64,000 nt of DNA, from positions 1 through 64,000 of the forward strand of contig DLHY01000143.1 in NCBI GenBank assembly GCA_002483445.1, in the 5' to 3' direction. This document shows positions 34,307-43,633 of this stretch, in pieces; position 1 is the first letter of the stretch; each line of letters opens with the position of its first letter. The translations under genes were made by a program, and so were the position numbers. The notes under the pieces are model-generated. The model was not told where the DNA came from, did not search any database, and was given only the letters and a program-made list of their open reading frames with translations. This DNA comes from Blastocatellia bacterium UBA7656 (GTDB taxonomy: Bacteria > Acidobacteriota > Blastocatellia > UBA7656).

Positions 34307-36193
34307 ATGTGCGGCATTGTGGGGCTGGTGACGTGGAAAGACTGTGAGGCAAGGATGCGAGTCGAGCGAATGACCGCTCTCGTTTCGCATCGCGGGCCGG
34401 ATGATGAAGGCTTCGTCTCATCTGACGGCGTTTACCTCGGACATCGAAGGCTTACCGTCATCGATCTAACAGCGAACGGCCATCAGCCTATGACCAACGA
34501 AGACGGAAGCGTGTGGATCACCTACAACGGAGAACTCTACGCGACAGAGTCGCTCAGAGAATGGCTAGGCTCTCGCGGCCACGTCTTTCGCTCGACCACC
34601 GACACCGAGGCGCTGATTCACCTTTACGAAGAAGAAGGCGCGCAACTCTTCTCGCGCATAAACGGAATGTTCGCCTTCGCCATCCACGACCGGCGAAATC
34701 GGAGGCTGCTCATTGCGCGCGACCGGCTCGGAATAAAGCCGCTCTTCTATGCTTTCAAAAACGGCGAACTGATCTTCGGCTCTGAAATCAAGTCGGTGCT
34801 TTCAGGACTCGGCTTCGTGCCTTCGCTCAGGACGGACGCGCTCGGTCAATACATCCTGCAAGGCTACGCTTCGGCTCCCGATACCGTCTACGAAGGTGTG
34901 TATGCGCTTCCGCAGGGACACTATCTCGACATCTCGCTCGATGATCTCAAGAGTGGTCGGATGGCGGAACCTGTTGAATACTGGGACGCGCCTTTCACCG
35001 GAGATGACACTCGCCCGACGGAAGAGATAGAAGCCGAGCTTGAAAATCTCATTCAGGATGCTGTGCAAATTCGCAAAGTGGCTGATGTTCCGCTCGGCGC
35101 GTTCCTGTCGGGTGGCATCGATTCCAGCGTCGTCGTCGCGATGATGGCGCGCGGGGCAGATGAGCCTGTGAGAACTTTCACAGTCGATCTGCCCGGCACT
35201 GCTCACAGCGAAGGGGCAAAGGCGCTTGCGGTATCCGAGAAATACAAAACCGCTCACACGGTTATCGACTGCGCGCAGGAAGGCAGGGATGAATATTGGG
35301 CGAGGCTCGATCACTTCGACGCGCCTTTCAACTGCGCTTCGCTGCTCAACGCCTGGCTCGTTAGTCGCGCCGCCCGTCAGCACGTGACGGTAGCTCTTTC
35401 AGGCGATGGCGGCGACGAACTTTTTGGCGGATACACGCGCTACAGAGATTTCGCCTTGTCGAATTCGGATCATGCCGGTCGCGGGCTGCTGCGACTGGCA
35501 GGCGATCTGCTGCCGCAGGATTTTCGCGGTCGCGCTCGCGTGGAGAAGATGGCTATGGATGACTTCACAAAGTTTTTCACCTCTCGCCATCCCGTATCGA
35601 TTGAGACAGCCCAAGCTCTCACGGGCGCGTCGCTCGCAGACTGGACGGATCGAATGCGCGCCGTTTATGAGCGCCACCCGGCAGACCGTCTCACGCGGGC
35701 GATGTATCTCGATCTGAAAACCTATCTGGCGGATCACGTGCTGGCGAAAGTCGATAGCGCAAGCATGGCGGTTTCCCTCGAAGCGCGCGTGCCTCTGCTC
35801 GATTATCGCGTGGTCGAGTTGGCCGGGCGCATACCTTCGAGCCTCAAGGTCAGAGAAGGCGCGACGAAATGGATACTGAAAAAACTTGCGCGAGGGCTGC
35901 TTCCTGAAGGACTCGTCGATCAAAGCAAAGTCGGATTCGATCCGCCGCTCGCCTCGTGGATTTTTGCGGAAGAGATGGATCAACGGCTCACGGAACTCTC
36001 GCGCCCCGATTCTCATTTTCGTCGCGCGCTCGATGGCAAACTCATCGACCGGTGGATAGGTGACCTGCGCTCGGCCTCGCGATGGAGAGTGCCTCAGCGA
36101 GCCACGCTGTGGGCCGTCTATCAGCTTGAGAGATGGATGCAGATGCAGGAATCACCTTCGGTCGTTGAGCAGCCCGCCGCGCAGATGTTATGA
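34307..36193 (+). CDS. asnB: Asparagine-synthase-type amidotransferase, copy 2
   Basis: This 628-residue enzyme has Cys2 (MCGIVG), SHRGPDDEG and the SGGIDSSV loop near residue 268. LSGDGGDELFGGYTRY and LEARVPLLDYRVVELA complete the synthetase part. One glutaminase motif is unusual: the conserved YNGEIYN reads YNGELYATES, so the Asn after Tyr is lost. The Cys, Arg, and the Asn-Gly of the oxyanion site remain, so activity is plausible. It overlaps the next gene by ATGA. Its synthetase half differs from copy 1 and looks like a separate specificity, not a recent duplicate. Confidence 0.93.
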   Translation: MCGIVGLVTWKDCEARMRVERMTALVSHRGPDDEGFVSSDGVYLGHRRLTVIDLTANGHQPMTNEDGSVWITYNGELYATESLREWLGSRGHVFRSTTDTEALIHLYEEEGAQLFSRINGMFAFAIHDRRNRRLLIARDRLGIKPLFYAFKNGELIFGSEIKSVLSGLGFVPSLRTDALGQYILQGYASAPDTVYEGVYALPQGHYLDISLDDLKSGRMAEPVEYWDAPFTGDDTRPTEEIEAELENLIQDAVQIRKVADVPLGAFLSGGIDSSVVVAMMARGADEPVRTFTVDLPGTAHSEGAKALAVSEKYKTAHTVIDCAQEGRDEYWARLDHFDAPFNCASLLNAWLVSRAARQHVTVALSGDGGDELFGGYTRYRDFALSNSDHAGRGLLRLAGDLLPQDFRGRARVEKMAMDDFTKFFTSRHPVSIETAQALTGASLADWTDRMRAVYERHPADRLTRAMYLDLKTYLADHVLAKVDSASMAVSLEARVPLLDYRVVELAGRIPSSLKVREGATKWILKKLARGLLPEGLVDQSKVGFDPPLASWIFAEEMDQRLTELSRPDSHFRRALDGKLIDRWIGDLRSASRWRVPQRATLWAVYQLERWMQMQESPSVVEQPAAQML

Positions 36194-37095
36194 AACGCAC
36201 GACGCTTTTTACCTGCTCTATCTATCCCGACTTGACGCGAGTTTGGTATCACTTCGCTTGGCGCTACATGGATTCTTCCCACGTGCAGTATGTGATATAC
36301 GACTGCGGCAGCAGATTGCAAAAAGAATATTTCCCTGACGCGCTGATCGTGAGATATCCGAATGTAGATCACGGCAGAAAAATAGATGATTGCGTGCGAA
36401 AGGTCATCGATACTCCTCTGATGTTTTTGAGCGACGATGACTCATTCATCTTGAGCGATCAGACGGAGCCTGTAGCGGCCCGCGCTCTCCTCGATGATGA
36501 GATGGCCGCGGCTTTGACTTTCAAGCCGAGGGAGTGGTGGGAATTCGAGATCGAAGGCCGCCGCTATCCGGTTATGGGGTCATACTCTCTCGTATTCAAA
36601 CCCGAAGTGATAAAAAAAGAGGGCCTGAGTTTTCGCACGCGCCCCACAGACGAGCCGGATATTCGACAGGGCAGCGGATATTATGACACGGCTGATTATG
36701 CGAATAAGCAACTGCTGATGAAAGGGTACAAAATAATCGTGCCGGAGAAGGAATCTCGCGGCGAGATGGTGCGATCCTACTCCGCCGTCAGCAGCGCATT
36801 TCTGAACTTCACTCGCCGGAGATGGTTCAATCACGAGTATCGCCTGTCGAAACCGCTCAGGGATTGGGGGGAAGAAATCAGATCGAATCTGCGAAAGCTG
36901 GAATGGGCCTGTGGGGTGTCGGCCATCGTCGCTCTTTATAAAAAACTGTTCGATGAAAAACCTCAATTCCATGATTTTTTCACTTATGACGATCTGCGCG
37001 AGTTGGTTGAAGACATTGATGACGGCAAACAGCAGGCCGTTGAGATGGTAGAAGGGTACAGATCGCTGATGGAACGGCTGGAGGATCGAGCGTGA
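36190..37095 (+). CDS. Nucleotide-diphospho-sugar transferase-like (GT-A fold) protein
   Basis: This 301-residue protein starts MKRTTLFTCSIYPDLTRVW. LFLSDDDSFIL near residue 78 is a DXD-like metal-binding motif of GT-A glycosyltransferases, and the preceding stretch (YPNVDHGRKIDDCV) matches TIGR00180-type glycosyltransferase-domain proteins. EWWEFEIEGRRYPVMGSYSLVF follows, then a long C-terminal helical tail. It has no membrane segment. Its donor and acceptor are unknown. Coupled to the second amidotransferase (ATGA) and to the next glycosyltransferase (GTGA), it is likely part of the same assembly line. Confidence 0.8.
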   Translation: MKRTTLFTCSIYPDLTRVWYHFAWRYMDSSHVQYVIYDCGSRLQKEYFPDALIVRYPNVDHGRKIDDCVRKVIDTPLMFLSDDDSFILSDQTEPVAARALLDDEMAAALTFKPREWWEFEIEGRRYPVMGSYSLVFKPEVIKKEGLSFRTRPTDEPDIRQGSGYYDTADYANKQLLMKGYKIIVPEKESRGEMVRSYSAVSSAFLNFTRRRWFNHEYRLSKPLRDWGEEIRSNLRKLEWACGVSAIVALYKKLFDEKPQFHDFFTYDDLRELVEDIDDGKQQAVEMVEGYRSLMERLEDRA

Positions 37096-38336
37096 AAACC
37101 AGAGCGATCATCGTCACGCCGATTTACCCTTCACCCGACAATCCACAGGCAGGCGCTTTCGTTCATCGCCAGGTGGTGAATCTGTCGCGGCTGGGAGTCG
37201 AGTGCAGAGTTCTGACTTATCGTCCCGCGCCTCCCCTGTTTCCTCGATGGCTTGCGAGCAGATCATGGCTGCGATACTACTGGAAGCGATTGCGCTGGCC
37301 CGATGAGCTTGACGGCGTGAAAGTCGATCAGGTTTTTTATGACCGTCGCTGGGAAGAAGGAGAAGATGTCGTTCCTGCCATCGGCGCATCGCTCATTCGA
37401 CATATCGAATCTCATCACATCCAAGCCGACGTTGTTTATGCTCACTGGCTTTGGACGGGAGGCGCGGCGGCTCTCCATCTGCGCCAGAGATTCGGCTGGC
37501 CGGTTGCGGCCATAGCTCGCGGGAGTGAGATGCACGACTGGCAAGCCGTTCATCCGTATTGCAGATCGTACACTGCTCAGGTGCTTGGAGAAGCTGATTG
37601 CGTTCTGACTAACTGCGAGGACTTGCGCCGACGAGCCGAAGAAATCGCGCCAGGGTCTTCAAACAGAATCGAGGTCATCTATAACGGCTGCGACTCGGAA
37701 AAATTCCGGCCCGCTGAAGACAAACATGAAGCGAAGCACGCGACAGAGTTTTCTCCTCATCAGAAGATAATGCTTTTTTGCGGAGATATAATAAGCCGCA
37801 AAGGGATTTCGGAACTGGCCGAAGCTTGGAGAGATTTTTCTCCATCTCACGAGGACTGGCATCTTGTGATGGTCGGTCGCATAGTCGAGCATCAGCTTGC
37901 CGAGGAGTTGAGGCGGGCAGGCAGTCGCGTCACTTTCATTGGACAGGTGAAGCACGAGCGCGTCGTGAAATACCTTCAGGCCGCCGACGCCTACATTCAA
38001 CCGAGTCGATTGGAAGGGCTGGCAAACGCCACGATGGAAGCGATGGCCGCAGGGCTTCCTGTCATCACCACAGACACCTGCGGACAGCGCGAACTGATTG
38101 AAGACGGACGAAACGGATGGCTCGTGCCGTCGGAAGATACGAGCACGCTTCGAGGGGCGATGGAATCTCTCGCCGACGATTTGGAACAGGCGAGGCAAAT
38201 GGGTGAAGCGGCGCGGCGAACTATAGAGACGAAATTCAATCCGCAAAAAGAAGCGGCGCGACTGGCTGATATTCTCAAGCAGACTGCTCAGAAAGTGAGC
38301 GAGCCAAAGATGAGCAAATCGCGGTTGAGAGCATAG
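37092..38336 (+). CDS. Glycosyltransferase family 4
   Basis: This 414-residue GT-B enzyme opens VTPIYPSPDNPQAGAFVHRQ, similar to the transferase at 25931, with VYAHWLWTGGAAALHLRQR near residue 115. The donor site is well conserved: FCGDIISRKGISELAEAW near residue 230 and SRLEGLANATMEAMAAGLP near residue 306 with E-x7-E. It begins with GTG in a GTGA overlap. The C-terminal tail after LADILKQT is short and basic. Together with 25931 it forms a pair of related transferases within the locus, suggesting duplication and change of sugar specificity. Confidence 0.92.
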   Translation: MKTRAIIVTPIYPSPDNPQAGAFVHRQVVNLSRLGVECRVLTYRPAPPLFPRWLASRSWLRYYWKRLRWPDELDGVKVDQVFYDRRWEEGEDVVPAIGASLIRHIESHHIQADVVYAHWLWTGGAAALHLRQRFGWPVAAIARGSEMHDWQAVHPYCRSYTAQVLGEADCVLTNCEDLRRRAEEIAPGSSNRIEVIYNGCDSEKFRPAEDKHEAKHATEFSPHQKIMLFCGDIISRKGISELAEAWRDFSPSHEDWHLVMVGRIVEHQLAEELRRAGSRVTFIGQVKHERVVKYLQAADAYIQPSRLEGLANATMEAMAAGLPVITTDTCGQRELIEDGRNGWLVPSEDTSTLRGAMESLADDLEQARQMGEAARRTIETKFNPQKEAARLADILKQTAQKVSEPKMSKSRLRA

Positions 38337-38370
38337 AGCCACTCTGAATGACACTTACAAGGCAAATTCC

Positions 38371-39234
38371 ATGTGCAACTTAATAGATTCAACTCTAAAT
38401 GGAGCCAAATCCAGATTGCGAGCCTTTCATCCCATGAGGCGATATATCAGGCTGCGCAAGAAGGTGACTCGGAGCATCAATAGAGTGCGACTTAAAGGCG
38501 ATACGGTTTTTTGCCCATGCTGCGGAATGACCGCCAGAGATTTTCTTCAACGAGATATATGCGCTTTTTGCGACTCGCGCCCTCGTCAACGTTTCCTTTG
38601 GCTGTTTCTGGAGGATTTGATTTGCATGGGGGACAGCATTCTTCATTTTGCTCCCGAAGAATGCCTGGCGGCCCGTTTGCGCAATTTGACCGGCGTCGGG
38701 TATGTGTCTGCTGACGTTTCGTCTATTTTTGCTGATGTTCGCGTCGATTTGACTTCGGAAAGCGATGTGACAAGGCGGCTCGGCTCAGGCGCTTACTCTA
38801 TCGTGATAATCAGCCATGTGCTTGAACATGTTCGGGACGATTTTGCAGCCCTACGATCTCTGAAATCGCTGGTGAGCCAGGATGGATATGTGCTTGCTCA
38901 GGTGCCGCTCGATTTGGACAGGGAAGTTACATACGAAGACTGGACGATCACCACAAACGAGGGAAGGCTTCAGGCTTTCGGCCAGGAGGATCATGTGCGA
39001 ATGTACGGGCGGGACTTTGCTGATCGACTCGGAAAGTCCGGATTTCGCGTGCTTCCGGTAAACCCGTCAGATATTTGCTCGGATGATTCCATTTCGCGAA
39101 TGCGCTTGAGCGATGACACCATTTTCGTTTGTCGCCCGGCCATCGAAGAAAATATGAATATAGGCGAGCGACGTTCGAAGTTCGCAAAGCCTCCTTCGTT
39201 ATGCCCAGGCCAGGCGAATATCGGACAGACATGA
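38371..39234 (+). CDS. SAM-dependent methyltransferase with N-terminal zinc-ribbon-like CxxC pair
   Basis: This 287-residue protein has a basic N-terminus followed by FCPCCGMTARDF and ICAFCDSRPRQR. These give two C-x-x-C pairs 15 residues apart, near residues 49-68, which form a probable zinc ribbon. The methyltransferase core follows: LHFAPEECLAARLRNL near residue 91, where motif I lacks the usual glycine triad, YVSADVSS, and IVIISHVLEHVRDD (post-II). The C-terminal 30 residues are variable. Similar zinc-ribbon methyltransferases occur in glycan loci; the ribbon may recognise the acceptor. It overlaps the next gene by ATGA. Substrate unknown. Confidence 0.82.
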   Translation: MCNLIDSTLNGAKSRLRAFHPMRRYIRLRKKVTRSINRVRLKGDTVFCPCCGMTARDFLQRDICAFCDSRPRQRFLWLFLEDLICMGDSILHFAPEECLAARLRNLTGVGYVSADVSSIFADVRVDLTSESDVTRRLGSGAYSIVIISHVLEHVRDDFAALRSLKSLVSQDGYVLAQVPLDLDREVTYEDWTITTNEGRLQAFGQEDHVRMYGRDFADRLGKSGFRVLPVNPSDICSDDSISRMRLSDDTIFVCRPAIEENMNIGERRSKFAKPPSLCPGQANIGQT

Positions 39235-40643
39235 ATAACAAGCTTGAGCGCGCCGTGATCATCTTTGCTCACGAATGCGCGCCCTACAATCGACCTGAGT
39301 CTACAGTCGGTGCGCAGAGACCCGCTCAGTTCGCAAAATACCTTCCTGATTTCGGATGGCGCGCAATCGTGATTTGCTGCGACCACGAACGGAGAGGCAT
39401 TGCCCGCGTGGAAGATTTGGCTGACGTGCAGCACGACACGAAACGAGCGATAGAACAATCAGACCGGCGCGCTTCGATCATTATTCCCACGCCATCGATG
39501 AAATGGGATGGCCTTCTTGATCGCATGTGGAGAGCCGCATCGTCAAATCAAACGAGATTCAAAAGCGCGAGATCATCGGTAAGAAAGGCTCTCACGCTGG
39601 CCAAGTTCGTCACCGGAGATTACTCACAAAACTGGCAGCCAGTCGCCCGCCGAGCGGCGCAGGCAATCGCTCAGTCAGTGAAAATCGATGCCTGCATAGG
39701 GGAGCATTCTCCCGACGCGGGTCTTTTTCTGGCGAGATGGTTTTCAAAAAAGTATGGCGTGCCGTGGGTGGCTGATTTCCGCGATCCGATTTTGCAGCCA
39801 TTCAAACCATTCGCCCGACGGCTTTATCGACCTCTGGCTCAGAGGCTGCTTCGCACGGCTTCCGGCGCGATCAACGTCAATCGAGTCTGGGCCGATATGG
39901 ATCGCAAACTTTTACGTTGTCCGACGTGGACGATTCCAAACGGATTTGACCCCGATGAGTTTTCTGCTTCGACAAACGACTCTGCTAAAGCGACTTTCAC
40001 CATCGCATACATGGGAAGGATAGACCGCGCGCAGAGGCTGGAAACTTTTCTCGAAGGGCTGGCCCTCGCTCGACGAACTCTCGGCGCGGACTTTCCCAGT
40101 CGCATTCGGTTCCAGTATAGAGGAGTGTCTCACGAGCATGTCTGTGATCTGGCTGAAAGATTCAGTTTGACGGATGTGTGCGATTCGCAGGCGCGCATAA
40201 GCCGCGAGCAGTCGCTGCGGCTTCTCGTGAAGGCCGATCTTTTGTTGTTGTTGTCGGCGGATCAGTCTTTGCAGAAGGACGAGTTTTATTCGCGTGGTTT
40301 TTATCCGGCAAAAGCCTTCGAGTATTTCGGAGCCAGACGCCCCATCATCTGCGTGCCGGGAGATGGCGGGCTTCTGGATGATCTCATTCGGGAAACGGGA
40401 ACCGGCGTCGTGCTTCGATCAACCCAAGAGATCGCCCGTTACATTCTTCAAGCCGTGAGTCTCCATCAGCGTGGAGAACCCCTAGTATACAATCCGAACG
40501 AGCAGGCGGTCTCTTCCTACACTCGGCGCAACCTCGCGGGACGACTGGCTGATGTTCTCAACTCTGTCGCTGCGCCTGAAAATGCAGAGGCGGTTGCAGT
40601 AACAGCGAAAGATGCTGTCATACACCCTGGGCCGGGATATTAA
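39231..40643 (+). CDS. Glycosyltransferase, GT4-like
   Basis: This 470-residue GT-B protein is predicted. The N-terminal AVIIFAHECAPYNRPESTVGAQRPAQFAKYLPDFGW is the typical opening of a GT4 subgroup. WVADFRDPILQPFKPF near residue 180 is a D-x-R-D motif common to it, TFTIAYMGRIDRAQRLETFL near 263 begins the donor domain, and RGFYPAKAFEYFGARRPIIC near 357 supplies the sugar-binding Glu. The ATG at 39231 lies in an ATGA overlap; an earlier in-frame GTG/ATG lies inside the methyltransferase gene and is rejected. It ends two bases before the third amidotransferase. Confidence 0.88.
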   Translation: MNNKLERAVIIFAHECAPYNRPESTVGAQRPAQFAKYLPDFGWRAIVICCDHERRGIARVEDLADVQHDTKRAIEQSDRRASIIIPTPSMKWDGLLDRMWRAASSNQTRFKSARSSVRKALTLAKFVTGDYSQNWQPVARRAAQAIAQSVKIDACIGEHSPDAGLFLARWFSKKYGVPWVADFRDPILQPFKPFARRLYRPLAQRLLRTASGAINVNRVWADMDRKLLRCPTWTIPNGFDPDEFSASTNDSAKATFTIAYMGRIDRAQRLETFLEGLALARRTLGADFPSRIRFQYRGVSHEHVCDLAERFSLTDVCDSQARISREQSLRLLVKADLLLLLSADQSLQKDEFYSRGFYPAKAFEYFGARRPIICVPGDGGLLDDLIRETGTGVVLRSTQEIARYILQAVSLHQRGEPLVYNPNEQAVSSYTRRNLAGRLADVLNSVAAPENAEAVAVTAKDAVIHPGPGY

Positions 40644-40645
40644 AA

Positions 40646-42502
40646 ATGTGCGGTCTTGTCGCTTATTCAGGCAGTGATGCCGACACAGGAAAGAGATTTA
40701 TCGAAAGGGCGAATCGGTTGCTCCTCCACCGCGGCCCGGATGATGAGGGCGTCTATTTTGGCGAAGGCATCGCCCTCGGACACCGCAGGCTTTCGATAAT
40801 CGATCTCAGTTCAGCGGCGCATCAGCCAATGATCTCTCCGTGCGGCCGATGGGTGATCGCTTACAATGGAGAGGTCTACAATCATCTCGATCTTCGCGCC
40901 CGACTCTGTCGCGACTGGGAGTTCCGTTCGCGCAGCGATACCGAAACCGTGCTTGCCGCGCTCGCCATCAATGGTCCAACAGCCTTTGAACACATGGTCG
41001 GGATGTGGGCGCTCGCCCTGTGGGACTCGAAAGAAAAGCGATTGCTCCTGTCTCGCGACCGATATGGACAAAAGCCTCTCTACTGGCGAAGGTCGGATGA
41101 CGGCAGTTTGAGATTCTCCAGCGAGATCAGCCCGCTTCTCGAAGAGGACGAGCATCCTGTGATGTACACGCCCGCCGTTGCTGAATTCCTCGCCACGGGC
41201 AACTACGGGCATCTGGGCGAGCGGACTTTCTTTCGCGACATTTACGCTTTCCCTCCCGCGCACTGGGCTTCGATACGAGCAGCAGACCATGCGCCGACGC
41301 CGCAAAGATACTGGCGATTTCCCATAGCTTCAAATGGCGACCGACGGCCTTATGATGAGACGGCTCGACGAGAATTCAGAGAGACTTTCGAAGAGGCCGT
41401 GCGCTCTCAGTTGATGAGCGATGTTCCGCTCGGCGCGACTCTTTCGGGCGGGCTTGATTCAAGTGCAGTCCTCGGCTGCATGGCCGAGCTTTGCGGCGAC
41501 GATCAGATAGCCGTCTTCACCGCGCAATCAGAAGGCAGCGCGTTCGACGAGAGTCGATATGTGAAAGCAGTCGAAGAAAAGTGGCGCGGACGATTTCGCC
41601 TGCACTGGATTCGACTCGAACGGATGATCCTCTCCGAGGTGATCGATGAAGCGATTCGCGCGCAGGAAGAACCTTTCGGCGACCCTTCGATCATCGCTCA
41701 CGGACTGCTGATGAAAGCGGCGCGCGAGGCGGGAATCAAAGTCGTGCTAGCCGGACAGGGAGGCGATGAACTCCTGTTCGGCTATCCGTTCATGTTTCAT
41801 TCATTGCTTTCCGGGGCGATGCGTGAGGGCAGATTGAAATGGGCGATCAAGGAAGCGCAAGCTTTCGGACTCGACTGGAAGACGCTGCTGCGAATGGGCT
41901 TGTCTGCGCTCGCACCCGAAGCGGAGAGGAAAGCGCGCCTTCGCTCGCGCCTGAAACGAAGATGGTGGCTCACCGATGTTTTGAAAGAAGCTGTGGTAGA
42001 GAACGATCTGGCTGCGACAAGTGACTCTCGTGCGGTGTTACTCGAAACGGTGGAACGCTCGGCTCTTCCTCATTTGACTCACTACGACGACCGCAGCGGG
42101 ATGGCGCGATCCGTCGAAGGCCGTATGCCTTTTCTCGATCATCGATTGGCTGAGATTGTCGGCCATCTCGATTCAAAAGCATTCGTCGGCGGAGGGAAAT
42201 CGAAACTGATATTGAGACAAGCCCTCGGCCATCTCCTTCCCGATGCGGTACTCGAACGGCGGGACAAGATAGGTTTTTTCACTCCACTTCGAGATATGCT
42301 CAAGGCCGAGAACCAATGGGTGCGCGCGCTGGTGACAGACGAGCGGGCGCGCTCGTTGAATCTTTATGATTGCAGCGTGATGGATTCCTGTCTTGACGGA
42401 CTCACTCGCGGAGAGAGACGCCTTGACGCAGCGCATCTGGTGTGGCGCGCTCTCGCGGTGCGAGTGTGGGCCGATACTTTCAACGCGACCTCGCTGATAT
42501 GA
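40646..42502 (+). CDS. asnB: Asparagine-synthase-type amidotransferase, copy 3
   Basis: This 618-residue enzyme has Cys2 (MCGLVAYSG), LHRGPDDEG, AYNGEVYNHLDL and the SGGLDSSA loop near residue 267. LAGQGGDELLFGYPFM and VEGRMPFLDHRLAEIV complete the synthetase part. Its opening MCGLVAYSGSDADTGK differs from the other copies. All expected catalytic residues of the glutaminase and the ATP site are present. Stop and start of the flanking genes overlap or abut, so it is co-expressed with a glycosyltransferase before it and a CgeB-like transferase after it. Target carboxylate unknown. Confidence 0.93.
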   Translation: MCGLVAYSGSDADTGKRFIERANRLLLHRGPDDEGVYFGEGIALGHRRLSIIDLSSAAHQPMISPCGRWVIAYNGEVYNHLDLRARLCRDWEFRSRSDTETVLAALAINGPTAFEHMVGMWALALWDSKEKRLLLSRDRYGQKPLYWRRSDDGSLRFSSEISPLLEEDEHPVMYTPAVAEFLATGNYGHLGERTFFRDIYAFPPAHWASIRAADHAPTPQRYWRFPIASNGDRRPYDETARREFRETFEEAVRSQLMSDVPLGATLSGGLDSSAVLGCMAELCGDDQIAVFTAQSEGSAFDESRYVKAVEEKWRGRFRLHWIRLERMILSEVIDEAIRAQEEPFGDPSIIAHGLLMKAAREAGIKVVLAGQGGDELLFGYPFMFHSLLSGAMREGRLKWAIKEAQAFGLDWKTLLRMGLSALAPEAERKARLRSRLKRRWWLTDVLKEAVVENDLAATSDSRAVLLETVERSALPHLTHYDDRSGMARSVEGRMPFLDHRLAEIVGHLDSKAFVGGGKSKLILRQALGHLLPDAVLERRDKIGFFTPLRDMLKAENQWVRALVTDERARSLNLYDCSVMDSCLDGLTRGERRLDAAHLVWRALAVRVWADTFNATSLI

Positions 42503-43584
42503 TCGATATTTCGCAAAAGCCTTTGCGTATTCTCGCAGTCGCCGATCTCTGGCAGGGAAGCAACGCCTACGCTTTCGTGCGCGCCTTCCGTCGGATGGGA
42601 CATTCCGTGAGAACCGCAGCGCCCGAAAATTTTTTTCCTCTCTGGCAGCGAAAGGCATTGCGGTTAGTGAGAAGATTGCTTGAGCCTGCGTTGGTGCGCG
42701 AGTACACAAGCGCGCTCATTTCGGAAGCGAAGGATTTGCGCCCTCATCTCTTTTTCGTCTTCAAGGGAAGATACGTTTCCGCCGAGGCCGTCAGAGCCAT
42801 AGGCGATCTCGGAGCCGTGACGATCAACTTTTATCCTGACGTGAGTTTTCTGGCGCACGGCAAATACATCCCCGAAGCGTTGCCCGTTTACGACTGGGTA
42901 TTCACGACAAAAAGTTTTGGCGTCGCGGATATGCAGCGAATCGTCGGCGCGCGCTCGGTTTCTTTCCTTCCGCACGGCTACGATCCTGAGACGCACGCGC
43001 CGGTCGAACTGGATGACGAAGACCGCGCGAAGTATGAGTGCGATGTGTCGTTCATTGGCACATGGTCGCCTAAGAAGCAGAAACTTCTCGAACACGTTCG
43101 ACGCGAGATGCCTTCTTTGCGACTGCGCGTCTGGGGCGCGCAGTGGGAACAGGCGCGACCGATTCTGGGATCAAGCATTGAGGGGCGCGGAGTTTTGGGC
43201 CGAGAGTATGCAAAGGCGATCATCGCTTCGAATATCAACCTTGCCATACTGAGCGAAGCGCGAAGGGGAGCGTCGAGCGGCGATTTGATCACCTCGCGCA
43301 CTTTTCAGATACCGGCAACCGGCGCATTCATGCTGCACGAGCGGACGGATGAACTGCTTAAGTATTTCCGTGAAGGCGTCGAGTGCGGCTGTTTCGGCTC
43401 AGATGAGGAAATGGTCGGCAAAATCGCTCATTATCTCGATGACGATCAGGAGCGCCGCACAATAGCCGCCGCCGGACTGTCACGCTCCATAGAGTCGGGA
43501 TACGCCGTCGATCATCGCGCTGCCAGAATTCTGGAGAAAGCGGTCGAGATACGATCTCTGCGAGCGGAGACGTTGCCTGCTTGA
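42499..43584 (+). CDS. CgeB-like glycosyltransferase (Glyco_trans_1_2 type)
   Basis: This 361-residue protein resembles CgeB/spore-maturation glycosyltransferases. PHLFFVFKGRYVSAEAVRAI near residue 77, YDWVFTTKSFGVADMQRI near 134 and DVSFIGTWSPKKQKLL near 181 are family segments. RTFQIPATGAFMLHERTDELLKYF near 278 followed by GVECGCFGSDEEMVGKI is the PF13524 signature. The ATG at 42499 overlaps the amidotransferase stop by ATGA. Members use a GT-B fold without the classic E-x7-E. It probably adds one sugar of the repeat unit or a side branch. Confidence 0.87.
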   Translation: MIDISQKPLRILAVADLWQGSNAYAFVRAFRRMGHSVRTAAPENFFPLWQRKALRLVRRLLEPALVREYTSALISEAKDLRPHLFFVFKGRYVSAEAVRAIGDLGAVTINFYPDVSFLAHGKYIPEALPVYDWVFTTKSFGVADMQRIVGARSVSFLPHGYDPETHAPVELDDEDRAKYECDVSFIGTWSPKKQKLLEHVRREMPSLRLRVWGAQWEQARPILGSSIEGRGVLGREYAKAIIASNINLAILSEARRGASSGDLITSRTFQIPATGAFMLHERTDELLKYFREGVECGCFGSDEEMVGKIAHYLDDDQERRTIAAAGLSRSIESGYAVDHRAARILEKAVEIRSLRAETLPA

Positions 43585-43633
43585 CGAGCGTTGCTGATCG
43601 AAAAAATTCGGACGTTTGCCGAGGACGAGCATT

